DNA of 52,246 nucleotides from the NCBI GenBank assembly GCA_937922815.1, contig CALAJP010000071.1, positions 1 through 52,246 on the forward strand. Direction: 5' to 3'. Source of the DNA: an uncultured Saprospiraceae bacterium (GTDB taxonomy: Bacteria > Bacteroidota > Bacteroidia > Chitinophagales > Saprospiraceae). The notes beneath the pieces were generated by a model. The model did not search any database. It worked only from the letters and a program-made list of their open reading frames with translations, and was not told the DNA's origin. A program made the translations under genes and the position numbers. Positions 15,301 through 23,264 of the stretch are shown in pieces; the stretch's first letter is position 1; every line of letters begins with the position of its first letter.

Positions 15301-16619
15301 TCCGTAGCGAAGTTAGAACAGTTTAATGAAACTTGAAAACTACCATTTTCGTCTGTTTCTATCGGGTAAATTTTTCTACTTCCTCCTGAATTATGTACTA
15401 AAGAAAATACTTGATTAGATAATTTATCTTCACAACCACTAATAGCACCTTCAACCACTTTTCTGTTATCAATGGTAAAAACAACCTTCTTAGATGTATT
15501 TTCCGTAATTGCGTTAAATGAAACGGGAGGAATTGTTCCACACCCTTCAATAACATTAATAACCATTTTTTGAGTAGCACTTGCTCTTTCTAATGTAATT
15601 TTACCTTCAGTATCCGTTATGAAAGATCCGACAGGACGTCCGTTTTCAAACTCCACTAGAACTTCAGAACCTACCATTGGTTCATCACTCTGGTCAAATA
15701 TTTCAAGCTCAAGAGAATATCCTTCAACATCAACTGCTAATAACCATGTTGAAAAGTGAGTAACTTCTGCTAAATACTCTTCTCCTACCTTAGTTGCTGT
15801 ACCTGACTGTACCCAAATACCATGCGTCTCATTAAAATGCCATAATCCGATTTCGTTCGGAGCATCTTCTTCAGCAGGTAATGTTAAAGATACTTTTTTG
15901 CCTTTAGCGACTTCTACTTCATTGTTTTCAGCATCTGTCAATTCGATATTTACCATACCATAGTTCTGCAACATTACTAATTCCTCATCTTCTCTAACTC
16001 CAAGCAATGAACCTGGCATGATTTCCGTAATTTGACCATCAGAAGAATCTAAGTAATCACCAGAAACGGTAACATCTCCTGCTACCTGTTTTCCGTCTGC
16101 ATATACAAAAGATTCCTCATCAAAACTTAAATCAACACCATCTATATTAATTTCAGTAGCTTCAACAGAAGAAACCGGTTTACTAACTGCTTTTTGTAAC
16201 AATTGTACATTTACAATATTCGCTTCACTAGCATTAGCTTTGAAACTTCTAAACCCATCAAAATATCCTTCCTTAACTACTTTAATAAAAGTATTCTGAG
16301 CGTTCACCTCTACTTTTTCGGGGAAACTAAAAAAACCAAACTCGTCTGTTTGAACGGTTTTACCTTCGAAAATAACATGAGCTTCGGCAAGCGCTGTGCC
16401 ATCGGAACTTTCGATAGTACCAGATAATAATGTAGAAGCTACCTCTTCGGTAAGTACAGCAGTAATAGCCTCACTCTCCTCTTCATCTACTTCAGAAACT
16501 GTGTTTGTAACAGTAGGCTCTTCTTCGCTGACCTTAGGTTGGTCTTCTAAGTCATCATTCTGACACTGAACTAGCACTAACGCTACCATTAACAATGAAA
16601 ATAGTTTGAATTTTTGCAT
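12381..16619 (-). CDS. Giant surface lipoprotein with four blocks of internalin-like leucine-rich repeats
   Basis: 1412 residues. The signal peptide ends in lipobox 'LVQC' (Cys19), followed by an acidic Glu/Asp/Thr-rich spacer to about 60. Residues about 62-145 look like a carboxypeptidase-regulatory-type beta domain ('LSGTIESSDGTALAEAHVIFEGK'), and further beta-sandwich modules follow to about 470. From about 475 there are four blocks (starting near 475, 651, 869 and 1106), each opening with a cap related to 'TFEDSNLESALREYL.YDGEWT'. Each block continues with 22-residue SDS22/internalin-type repeats (L..L..L....N.ISDIS.L..L) and the first three close with a 'IPQSQIDQL/CFD' type segment. No T9SS sorting domain is present, so anchoring is by lipid. 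It probably binds proteins or polysaccharides at the surface. The blocks arose by internal duplication. Confidence 0.88.
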   Translation of the reverse strand: MQKFKLFSLLMVALVLVQCQNDDLEDQPKVSEEEPTVTNTVSEVDEEESEAITAVLTEEVASTLLSGTIESSDGTALAEAHVIFEGKTVQTDEFGFFSFPEKVEVNAQNTFIKVVKEGYFDGFRSFKANASEANIVNVQLLQKAVSKPVSSVEATEINIDGVDLSFDEESFVYADGKQVAGDVTVSGDYLDSSDGQITEIMPGSLLGVREDEELVMLQNYGMVNIELTDAENNEVEVAKGKKVSLTLPAEEDAPNEIGLWHFNETHGIWVQSGTATKVGEEYLAEVTHFSTWLLAVDVEGYSLELEIFDQSDEPMVGSEVLVEFENGRPVGSFITDTEGKITLERASATQKMVINVIEGCGTIPPVSFNAITENTSKKVVFTIDNRKVVEGAISGCEDKLSNQVFSLVHNSGGSRKIYPIETDENGSFQVSLNCSNFATDSFQVLGNVTGVIGEVHRSNTVAVDDNMLYLQICITEEPITFEDSNLESAIRSWLKYDGEWTREYMATVDTLDIGEANITNISGVEQFPNLKELYLNQNNISDISILSKMPQLETISLRVNNITDISPLAGLVNLDRLFIHENQISDISVLQNLENLTTLTVYKNSITDISPILNLEKLDLAYVCLENDIPQSQIDQLQENFPELDTDCFDRVITFEDSNLESALREYLDYDGEWTEDYLASINTIVLIEKNITSLKGLEYLSNIEVLIIANNNISDFSHISNLTTLTSLNLFGNQLTDISAVSNLTNLEDISFANNQITDISPLSSLGNLKSLSLHTNSISDISPISNLTSITKLWLHTNQITDISAVNNLTNLEFISSEGNQITDISSLFELNSLKTASVCLENDIPQSQIDQLQANYPQLGSDCFDRIITFEDENLESALREYLGYDGEWTESYLASIDSIVLNDNDISNLTGLEFMWNVKKIWITNNNISDLSAISNLHTITSLNLSGNNIADINQLSWLNNLKEIFIQSCNISDISVFVNFSNLETAGLDNNQISDISALQGLTNLKELFATINNISDISVLSNLTALENLWLNNNQISDVSVIRNFTQLIQLGLDENNITDLSPIMNLSNLVKANVCSNNVPLEQINQLASNYADIETNCEGAIDIGNPALEQAIRETHNYYDGFTQDYIDGVTHIDINNENLTDISGIEHFVNLESLLIENNQISDLSPLVNLTKLRFFYAYENQFSDITPLANLTQLEIISIGKTQVNDISILSNLTNLRELFFQDLGVSDISVLANFTSLESTGFDGNQITDISSLQNLTQLKYLFATSNSISDISTLSNLTSLEKLYLNGNQISDASVIGNFTQLKELGLDGNQISNISNFNSLTNLVLLGIRANQIGDISVLSNLTSLEELYMNANSVSDISSLLALNNLRIAVVCEDNNIPQEQINQLQAKFPNAESDCWD

Positions 16620-16751
16620 AGGGGTATTTTGTAAAAAAGTTTTAAAAAAATCTATACACTACACAGTGTACAAAGTATTAAAACTAAATTCTACCAATAA
16701 CTATACCACCTTCATTGTAACAATAATAATTCTTATTTTATTAATAAACAA

Positions 16752-17543
16752 TCATCTCACCATTTCCAAAAAAGAATCAATAGCTTCCCAATATTCTTCA
16801 CCATCTGGCTGACTTGGCCATAATGCTTTTGAACCATGATAGCCCTTTTCTTTGGGCTCAAAACAGATTTGTTTGGAGTTAAGTTCTATATTTTTGATAA
16901 GTTTTTTTAATGTAGGAGCTTCATCTTTTGAAGAAGTAACAAACAACGGTTTTGTAAAATCTTTTAGTTTGTCAATCAACGAACCTTTCTTTTCTGCTAA
17001 ATAATTCCCTGGACTAAAGGCAATTACTCCATTTACATTTTTATTATCTTGACCTATGTACATCGCTAATGTAGAAGAATATGAGCTACCCCAAAGCGTA
17101 ACAGGTTTACCATACCGTTTTGCAGCATAATCTATTGCTGCTAGAATATCTTGTTCCGCATCGACATAATCTGTTGATTTATTAGCTTTAATAGCTCTGA
17201 TGCTTGTTTGGTTAAGTCTGTCTACAATTGGGCCACCTGAGCGTTGGTCGATGGCGATACAATTAAAGCCTCTTTCATTTAACTTTTCGGCAATAGATTC
17301 GTACTCAAATTTATTGAATCTTGCTTGATGGCATAGCAATAAAACAGGAGCTTCTTTATTTATTTCATATACATTGGCTGTAATCATAAGTCCATCTAAC
17401 GAAGGAAACTCTACTTCTTTAGGTATGTTTACTTTTTCGGTTATTTTCATTGCATTTAACGATTCCGTTTTAGCCTGTTTATTCTCATTACATGAAGAAA
17501 ATAATATCCCAAAAATGCCCAATACAAAAAATATCTTTTTCAT
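16752..17543 (-). CDS. Alpha/beta hydrolase lipoprotein
   Basis: 263 residues. The N-terminal 'MKKIFFVLGIFGILFSSC' is a lipoprotein signal (Cys18). The body is an alpha/beta hydrolase fold with 'VLLLCHQARFNKFEY' (oxyanion strand and loop) and nucleophile elbow 'LWGSSYSS' (G-x-S-x-S). The probable acid is the Asp in 'VTSSKDEAP', and the probable base is the His in 'GYHGSKALW'. It resembles dienelactone hydrolase/acetyl-esterase-like serine hydrolases; the substrate is not evident. It lies 132 bp upstream of the LRR lipoprotein gene on the same strand, so cotranscription is possible. Confidence 0.78.
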   Translation of the reverse strand: MKKIFFVLGIFGILFSSCNENKQAKTESLNAMKITEKVNIPKEVEFPSLDGLMITANVYEINKEAPVLLLCHQARFNKFEYESIAEKLNERGFNCIAIDQRSGGPIVDRLNQTSIRAIKANKSTDYVDAEQDILAAIDYAAKRYGKPVTLWGSSYSSTLAMYIGQDNKNVNGVIAFSPGNYLAEKKGSLIDKLKDFTKPLFVTSSKDEAPTLKKLIKNIELNSKQICFEPKEKGYHGSKALWPSQPDGEEYWEAIDSFLEMVR

Positions 17544-17617
17544 TTATTTAGTTTTTATCAAAAAATACTCAACGAATATAATAAGCATTTTCACTAGAAT
17601 GAATTTTCAAAATAAAA

Positions 17618-17646
17618 AATGCCCTGCCTTCAGTAGGCAGAGCAAT
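17618..17646 (-). terminator. Terminator after the YceI gene
   Basis: Hairpin GCtCTGCCT/AGGCAGgGC read on the minus strand, followed by ATTTTTTATTTTG. It separates the YceI gene from the hydrolase gene downstream. Confidence 0.65.
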
Positions 17647-17744
17647 AATCTTGAGAGGTTATATTTTCGATTTAAATCCAGCAATTATTACTTGAACCTA
17701 AATATTTAATAGTTCCCTCTTTTTTAATCGTCAATTGCTTTTAA

Positions 17745-18446
17745 TTATTTTTTCGCCATCAAGCTGATATTTAGCTCGATATCGTCACTAATAACTTTAT
17801 CTGCAACTAAATCCTTGAATGCTTTTTTAGAACCATAGTTGATATTAAATTTCGTTCTATCAAAAATAACTTTTTGAGCAGTAGCAGAAACCATTTCTCC
17901 AGCTACAACAACTGTTGCAAGAAAAGAGATAGGGTGTGTTTGTCCCTTAATCGTCAAATCACCTGAAATTTTGTGATTGTTACCTGCTGCATCCGCAGCC
18001 ATTGTTTGAACAGATTTGATTTCGAACTTAGCTGTTGGATGGTTAGCAACGTTAAAAAAGTGGTCTGCAGACTCTCCTTCTCCACCTTTTAAATGTCCTT
18101 CTAATTTTTCTTTTCCTTTTCCAGCTTCAAGGTCAGTTACGGTAATAGTGTTCATATCTAATACAAAAGAACCACCCGTAAGTGTACTTTTATTAACAGT
18201 CAAACTTCCTTCTTTCAATGAAACTGTCCCCATGTGCTTACCTGCGACTTTGCTACCTGTCCATAATACTTGACTATTAGCAAGGTCTGCTGTGTAAGTA
18301 GCTCCTAATTCCATTTTAACATCCGCCGCTCCCTTTTTAGCTATAGTTTCAGTAGCATCCGAGTTCGTTTTTTTGTCACCGCCACAAGCCATAAAAATAG
18401 TACCAAACATTGCAACGCTTAGTATACTAAAAATAATCTTTTTCAT
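17745..18446 (-). CDS. YceI family lipoprotein
   Basis: 233 residues. The lipoprotein signal ends 'IFMAC' (Cys21), followed by a Thr/Ala-rich spacer. The YceI lipocalin-like beta-barrel runs from about 50 to 232: 'SQVLWTGSKVAGKHMGTVSLKEGSL', 'GSFVLDMNTITVTDL', 'HFFNVANHPTAKFEIKS', 'ISGDLTIKGQTHPISF' and 'FDRTKFNINYGS' are the recurring family strands. Homologues bind polyisoprenoid or other lipid ligands in the periplasm; the physiological role in Bacteroidota is not settled. Likely monocistronic, with its own promoter (18484-18517) and terminator. Confidence 0.9.
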   Translation of the reverse strand: MKKIIFSILSVAMFGTIFMACGGDKKTNSDATETIAKKGAADVKMELGATYTADLANSQVLWTGSKVAGKHMGTVSLKEGSLTVNKSTLTGGSFVLDMNTITVTDLEAGKGKEKLEGHLKGGEGESADHFFNVANHPTAKFEIKSVQTMAADAAGNNHKISGDLTIKGQTHPISFLATVVVAGEMVSATAQKVIFDRTKFNINYGSKKAFKDLVADKVISDDIELNISLMAKK

Positions 18447-18483
18447 AATAAATTTTATAAAAGTTAAAGGTTAATTTGAAATG

Positions 18484-18517
18484 CAAATATACAGTTTTGT
18501 ACATTACATATTTACAA
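18484..18517 (-). promoter_or_regulatory. Candidate promoter of the YceI gene
   Basis: On the minus strand TTG (18517-18515), 23-base spacer, TATATTTG (18491-18484), about 38 bases before the start codon. Confidence 0.5.
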
Positions 18518-18547
18518 ATAAGTAATACGCTTAATTACATTGTGCTT

Positions 18548-18949
18548 TCACAGGAATTGTTTTCTCCATTCAGGGTGTGGTAAAATACATTTTTGTTTTG
18601 TTCCAAACCACTTATATCTGTTTTTTGCAACGTAGGAATATACCCCATCTCTAAAAGACTTTGGAATTCCCAACAATATGAAGGACAATAACTTCCAACC
18701 TATATTCAACTGATATAAAGTTTTCAATGCTGCTGTGGATTTTTCATATAACTTTCCTTCATGAAGGAATAACATCGTCGTTAAATCGGGTTTTATCTCT
18801 TTATTTTTTTTCAGTGTTATTTTTGCAATTTCGGACTGCAAAGCGGCATAAAACAGTTTTTTTTGGCGGTCTCTTGGCAATAAGAATTGAACAAAGCCAT
18901 CACAAACCGCACATTCGCCATCATAAAATACAATTGATTGATTTTGCAT
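18548..18949 (-). CDS. DCC-family (DUF393) thiol-disulfide oxidoreductase-like protein
   Basis: 133 residues. It opens 'IVFYDGECAVCDGFVQFLL', the DUF393 signature, with a CxxC pair (Cys13, Cys16) in a predicted thioredoxin-like fold. 'ALQSEIAKI', 'TMLFLHEGKLYEKSTAAL' and the C-terminal 'RDGVYSYVAKNRYKWFG' segments are also typical. No signal peptide, so cytoplasmic or peripheral. The family is presumed to have redox activity, but substrates are unknown. It is divergent from the lipoprotein gene at 19129. Confidence 0.88.
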   Translation of the reverse strand: MQNQSIVFYDGECAVCDGFVQFLLPRDRQKKLFYAALQSEIAKITLKKNKEIKPDLTTMLFLHEGKLYEKSTAALKTLYQLNIGWKLLSFILLGIPKSFRDGVYSYVAKNRYKWFGTKQKCILPHPEWRKQFL

Positions 18950-19128
18950 AGACTAGTAGTTTTATATAAAAAATCGATTAGTATAACAGAAATAATCTCG
19001 ATAAGTTTTGTAATACTAGTATCAATAAATTTTTATTTTAAAAAAAATATACTGTTTTTATTCCAACTTGGCTAACTTGTAAGCGAGTTAAATAGTTAAT
19101 TTTAATTTCAAATTTAAATAAATACATA

Positions 19129-19611
19129 ATGAGATTATCAATTTTTTTGCTTCTAATTTCAATGATTTGGATAAGTTGTGGCAATGAAGCTTCCAAAGAC
19201 AAAGCTAAAAACGAGGTTCAAAAAACAGTAAAAACGGTACCTAGTTACCCTCCTCTACCCAAAGAAATTCACTCAAAATTGATAGACAGTGTAGATTATA
19301 TTGATTTTGTTTTCTACCACACTGACTTTTCTACTAGCATTGATAATAGAGCAGGAATCAAAACCGTATTAAGTACTTTTCACCCTGTTTCCCCTAACAA
19401 TAGTTCGTGCAACGCTATGGGACGTGTATTCTTCCAAATTGATGGTGAGAATGCATTAGAAGCTGATTTTTATTACCAAAAAGGGTGTTTGCAATATATT
19501 TTTCTAGTTAAAGGAAAACCTACCTATGCTAACGAAATGAACGAAACTGCAAAGTTATACTTTAATTCTATTCTGCAACAGGCTCGCAAACCAGAACTGA
19601 TAATTAAATAA
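19129..19611 (+). CDS. Small lipoprotein of unknown function
   Basis: 160 residues. The signal peptide has lipobox 'WISC' (Cys17), then a Lys-rich spacer. The mature region 'DSVDYIDFVFYHTDFSTS' to 'GKPTYANEMNETAKLYF' is a compact alpha/beta domain with cysteines in 'SSCNAMG' and 'KGCLQY' that could pair. No family recognised. It ends 13 bases before the MFS transporter gene, so the two probably form an operon. Confidence 0.7.
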   Translation: MRLSIFLLLISMIWISCGNEASKDKAKNEVQKTVKTVPSYPPLPKEIHSKLIDSVDYIDFVFYHTDFSTSIDNRAGIKTVLSTFHPVSPNNSSCNAMGRVFFQIDGENALEADFYYQKGCLQYIFLVKGKPTYANEMNETAKLYFNSILQQARKPELIIK

Positions 19612-19624
19612 ACAACAACCAATA

Positions 19625-20842
19625 ATGAAGAATCTTAAGATAAAAATTTCTCTTTACATTAATTATTTTGTTTTCGCTATTCTATTAAATAGCGTAGGAA
19701 TTGTAATCTCAAAGTCAATTAATGTTTATGGTGTTACGGAGTCAACCGCTTCCGTGTTGGAAGGATTCAAAGACTTACCAATAGCCATCGTTGCATTTTT
19801 AATTGCTTCTTTTTTGCCTAGATTCGGTTACAAAAAAGCGATGTTAATAGCCTTGGGCTTAGTCATGTTTGGTTGTCTGAGCATGTATATGGGCAACACC
19901 TTTCAATTTACTAAACTATTATTTTTTACTGTTGGGGTAAGTTTTGCTGTTATCAAATTATCCGTTTATACACTAATAGGAGTTATAACAGAAACTAAAA
20001 AAGAACATGCTTCTATGATGAGTAGCATAGAAGGGTTCTTTATGATAGGAATTGCAGCAGCGTATTTTATATTCCCATTCTTTTATAGTGATGTAGACCC
20101 CAATGCTTGGCTGAATGTTTATTTATTTTTAGCGGTACTTATTGGGCTGTCGTTTGCATTTTTATTATTTTCTTCTTTCGAATTAAATGTGGAAAAAGCA
20201 GGAAATTCTCTAAAAGAAGATTTAACAGAATCGGTACAGTTGTTTAAAAACCCTTTGGTCTTAGTTTTCATTTTTGCAGCGTTCTTTTTTGTAATGATAG
20301 AACAGGGAATTATGACGTGGTTGCCTCGTTTTAATCAAAAAATATTTTCTTTTTCAGAAGTCCTTAGTGTTCAAATGGCATCAATCTTGGCATTGACATT
20401 AGCTGCGGGGCGTTATTTAGCGGGCTGGTTCACTAAACGAATTTCATGGTTTTACTTAGTTGTATTTTGTTCTATTGTTTCAATTATTTTGCTTGGCTTA
20501 ATTTTGCCTCAATTAAAAACTGGCGAGAGTGAAGTGACCATTATTGAAAAATTGTCGAATGTTCCTTTTTTGGGCTTGGCTTTACCGATTATAGGTTTGT
20601 TTATTGCTCCTATTTACCCATTACTAAATTCAACAGTTTTGAGTAACTTAGAAAAGAAGTTACACTCTTCTATGTCTGGTTTAATTATCGTATTTTCTGC
20701 ATTGGGCGGTACTTTAGGTTCTATGATTGTAGGTCGATTATTTCATTCTATCGGAGGCGTAAATGCTTTTTACTTTTTAATTATTCCTTTAGTTTTATTA
20801 ATTGTTTGTGTAACAATGATTAACAAAATGACAAATAAATAA
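19625..20842 (+). CDS. Major facilitator superfamily transporter
   Basis: 405 residues with about 12 hydrophobic segments and a longer hydrophilic loop near the middle (about 185-205, 'NVEKAGNSLKEDLTES'). 'FLPRFGYKKAMLIALGLVMFG' after the second membrane segment matches the MFS A-type loop in the position where G-x-x-x-D/R-x-G-R/K-R/K is expected. The second half repeats it weakly ('AGRYLAGWFTKRISW'). The overall pattern resembles sugar/FucP-like permeases, but the substrate cannot be assigned. It follows the small lipoprotein gene by 13 bases. Confidence 0.85.
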   Translation: MKNLKIKISLYINYFVFAILLNSVGIVISKSINVYGVTESTASVLEGFKDLPIAIVAFLIASFLPRFGYKKAMLIALGLVMFGCLSMYMGNTFQFTKLLFFTVGVSFAVIKLSVYTLIGVITETKKEHASMMSSIEGFFMIGIAAAYFIFPFFYSDVDPNAWLNVYLFLAVLIGLSFAFLLFSSFELNVEKAGNSLKEDLTESVQLFKNPLVLVFIFAAFFFVMIEQGIMTWLPRFNQKIFSFSEVLSVQMASILALTLAAGRYLAGWFTKRISWFYLVVFCSIVSIILLGLILPQLKTGESEVTIIEKLSNVPFLGLALPIIGLFIAPIYPLLNSTVLSNLEKKLHSSMSGLIIVFSALGGTLGSMIVGRLFHSIGGVNAFYFLIIPLVLLIVCVTMINKMTNK

Positions 20843-20873
20843 TTTTACCTTAAATTATTTTGTTTTCGTTGAG

Positions 20874-20903
20874 TTCTTGATTTCTAACACAAAAAATCAA
20901 GAA
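20874..20903 (+). other. Hairpin downstream of the MFS gene
   Basis: A 10-bp inverted repeat TTCTTGATTT / AAATCAAGAA with a 10-base loop, 31 bases after the stop. It lacks a T-run, so it is an mRNA 3'-end structure rather than a classic terminator. Confidence 0.4.
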
Positions 20904-21009
20904 AAAAGTAAGAAATGTATGGATTGTGGCTTTTGAATCGTTGTTTTAATAGATTAGATATTATTATCTTTTTACTATTTAGCCACTTTATAAATTAAAA
21001 AATAAACGA

Positions 21010-22605
21010 ATGAAGAATATACTTTTATTTATTGCTTGTTTGCTTATTAATAATGTAAAAGCGCAACATATAAACTGGAGTGATAATTACAAATTGGCAA
21101 TGAACACTCAACTTGTTAAAATTCAAAAACAAGCAGACAAAACTTATATTGTTCGAAGGGTTCCCAGTCCCAATGCGAGATATGTATATTTAGAAACTTT
21201 TGATAACAGCTTGGGTTTTGTCGGAGCTAAACGGCTAGACCTTAAAGAAGGGAAAAAAGTAAAAACGTTTGAAGATGTTATCTTTTGGGGTGGAAAAAAG
21301 TACCTTTTCTCATCATTTCACAACAAAGGGAAAGAAACTCATTTCTTATTTTCGCAAGAAATCACTAATGATTTTCAGCTAAAACCCATCAATTTGGTTG
21401 CCCAAATGAATGCTAAGAAATTGGCTACTACTGGAGCGTTTTATATTACACATTCTGAGTCCAAAAACAAACTCTTAATTGTGAATGAAGTAGGAGTAAA
21501 AAATAAAGAACGGAAAGAGTTTTCGCTATATATTTATGACGAAAACATGAATTTGGAATGGAAGAAAAATGTAAAACTCCCCTACTTAGATAAAAAATAC
21601 ACGCCTCAAGATTTCCAAATAGATAATAACGGAAATATTTTCATGTTAGGTAGAGTCAAGAACGATAAAGCTCGCAAAAATGCTCCTGACTATAATTACC
21701 ACTTACTTACATACACAAGCGATGGCGAAGAAAAAAATACTTATAAAATAAACTACAAGAACAAATACTTAAGCAATGTCAAATTCAAGGTCAACGAGAC
21801 AGACAACACATTGCTTTGTGTCGGTTATTATTCAAACCAAAGTGAAGACAACAGTAGAGGTATTTATATCACTAAAATAGATTTATTAAACCAATCCGTA
21901 ATTTTCGAAACTACTGACGATTATAGTTCAGAAGTAAGAATGGCTGAAGTGAGAAACCGAAAAAGAGTTTCTGAATCGAGTGCAGAGTTAAGAGACTTTG
22001 TGTTACATGACGTAATTTTACACAAAAATGGTAGTATTACTCTATTGTCTGAACAAATTAGAATCAGGTCGGTAAGTGATAACATGTTGGGCGTTTATAA
22101 TCCTTATCCTTTTGCTCCTACTTTTAGAAGTAACCGATATAACCAAAGCGTAAACAATAACTTTCAATATGACTATGAAGATATTTTGATATCGAATATT
22201 TCTACCATCGGAGAAATTAATTGGACACAAAGAATCGAGAAAAAGCAGCAAAGTTATAACGATGGAGGAATCTATTCTTCTTTTTTAAGTGCTGTGGTTC
22301 AGGATAACATTTTTATATTTTACAATAATAATTTAAGAAATTTTCAACCCAACAATAACTCAATTCGGTTTGGGACTACGCCTGTTCGTTCATATTATCG
22401 AAATTCAGATTCTGGGTTAGTAATCAATAGAGTGACACTGGCAGGAGACATCGATGAGAATGTATTAGAACCTAACAAAAGGAATCAAACGGTTCCTTCC
22501 TTAAAATATTCGATTCAACATAAGAACGATATTCTATTTTATGGTATCTCGGGACGTTTCTTCAAATTAGGAAACTTTAAGCTAACATCTACTGAAAAAA
22601 TGTGA
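21010..22605 (+). CDS. Secreted protein of unknown function, probable beta-propeller
   Basis: 531 residues. It begins with a clear signal peptide (MKNILLFIACLLINNVKA-Q). The rest is rich in regularly spaced aromatic strands and Asn/Asp turns ('KTFEDVIFWGGKKYLFSSF', 'FQIDNNGNIFMLGRV', 'NETDNTLLCVGYYSN', 'HKNGSITLLSEQ', 'FYGISGRFFKLGNFKL'), a spacing that suggests a beta-propeller. No catalytic motif, lipobox or T9SS sorting domain is evident. Bacteroidota carry many such periplasmic or surface proteins of unknown role. It is followed by purN with 86 bases between. Confidence 0.65.
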   Translation: MKNILLFIACLLINNVKAQHINWSDNYKLAMNTQLVKIQKQADKTYIVRRVPSPNARYVYLETFDNSLGFVGAKRLDLKEGKKVKTFEDVIFWGGKKYLFSSFHNKGKETHFLFSQEITNDFQLKPINLVAQMNAKKLATTGAFYITHSESKNKLLIVNEVGVKNKERKEFSLYIYDENMNLEWKKNVKLPYLDKKYTPQDFQIDNNGNIFMLGRVKNDKARKNAPDYNYHLLTYTSDGEEKNTYKINYKNKYLSNVKFKVNETDNTLLCVGYYSNQSEDNSRGIYITKIDLLNQSVIFETTDDYSSEVRMAEVRNRKRVSESSAELRDFVLHDVILHKNGSITLLSEQIRIRSVSDNMLGVYNPYPFAPTFRSNRYNQSVNNNFQYDYEDILISNISTIGEINWTQRIEKKQQSYNDGGIYSSFLSAVVQDNIFIFYNNNLRNFQPNNNSIRFGTTPVRSYYRNSDSGLVINRVTLAGDIDENVLEPNKRNQTVPSLKYSIQHKNDILFYGISGRFFKLGNFKLTSTEKM

Positions 22606-22691
22606 ATGTAATTGTTTTGTTTTATGTCAGTTTTAATTCATATATAAAAAATTGGAATATTTTTTGCATTTCTAATCAAAAGTAAAAGTCA

Positions 22692-23264
22692 TTGAAAAGT
22701 TTAGCAGTATTTGCATCGGGAACAGGAAGTAATGCATTGTCAATAGCGACATATTTTAAGAATCATTCTTCCATTGAAGTTAAACTAATAGTTAGTAATA
22801 AACCCAACGCCCCAGTATTAGGGAAAGCAAAAGAGTTGGGAATTTCTACGTTGGTTATCAATCGGAAAATGTTTTACGAAAATAATGAGCTGTTACAGCA
22901 CCTGAAAAAGGAAAATATTGACTTTATTGTTTTGGCTGGTTTCTTATGGTTGATGCCCTCATCAATTATAGAAATGTATCCAAACAAGATCGTTAATATC
23001 CATCCTTCTTTGTTGCCCAAATACGGAGGAAAAGGAATGTATGGAATGAATGTTCACCAAGCAGTAAGTGAGTCTGGTGATGAAAAGTCTGGAATGACCA
23101 TTCATTTTGTGAATTCGAAATATGATGAAGGAAAAATTATTTATCAAGCATCTGTATCCATTATTCCCCACACTTCTGCCAAAGAAATCGCTGCAAAAGT
23201 GCTTAAACTTGAACATGAATTTTATCCTAAAATAATTGAAAATATACTCAATCAGGAATCATGA
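22692..23264 (+). CDS. purN: Phosphoribosylglycinamide formyltransferase
   Basis: 190 residues, usual length. It starts with TTG (22692); no ATG precedes the conserved N-terminal strand 'SLAVFASGTGSNA', which binds the substrate phosphate. The catalytic Asn/His motif is 'KIVNIHPSLLPKYGGKGMYG', and the catalytic Asp is in 'GMTIHFVNSKYDEGKIIYQ'. It transfers the formyl group of 10-formyl-THF to GAR in step 3 of purine synthesis. Its TGA overlaps the ATG of the next gene (ATGA), so translation of the downstream envelope protein is probably coupled to it. purD lies about 26 kb away in the same window. Confidence 0.94.
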   Translation: MKSLAVFASGTGSNALSIATYFKNHSSIEVKLIVSNKPNAPVLGKAKELGISTLVINRKMFYENNELLQHLKKENIDFIVLAGFLWLMPSSIIEMYPNKIVNIHPSLLPKYGGKGMYGMNVHQAVSESGDEKSGMTIHFVNSKYDEGKIIYQASVSIIPHTSAKEIAAKVLKLEHEFYPKIIENILNQES

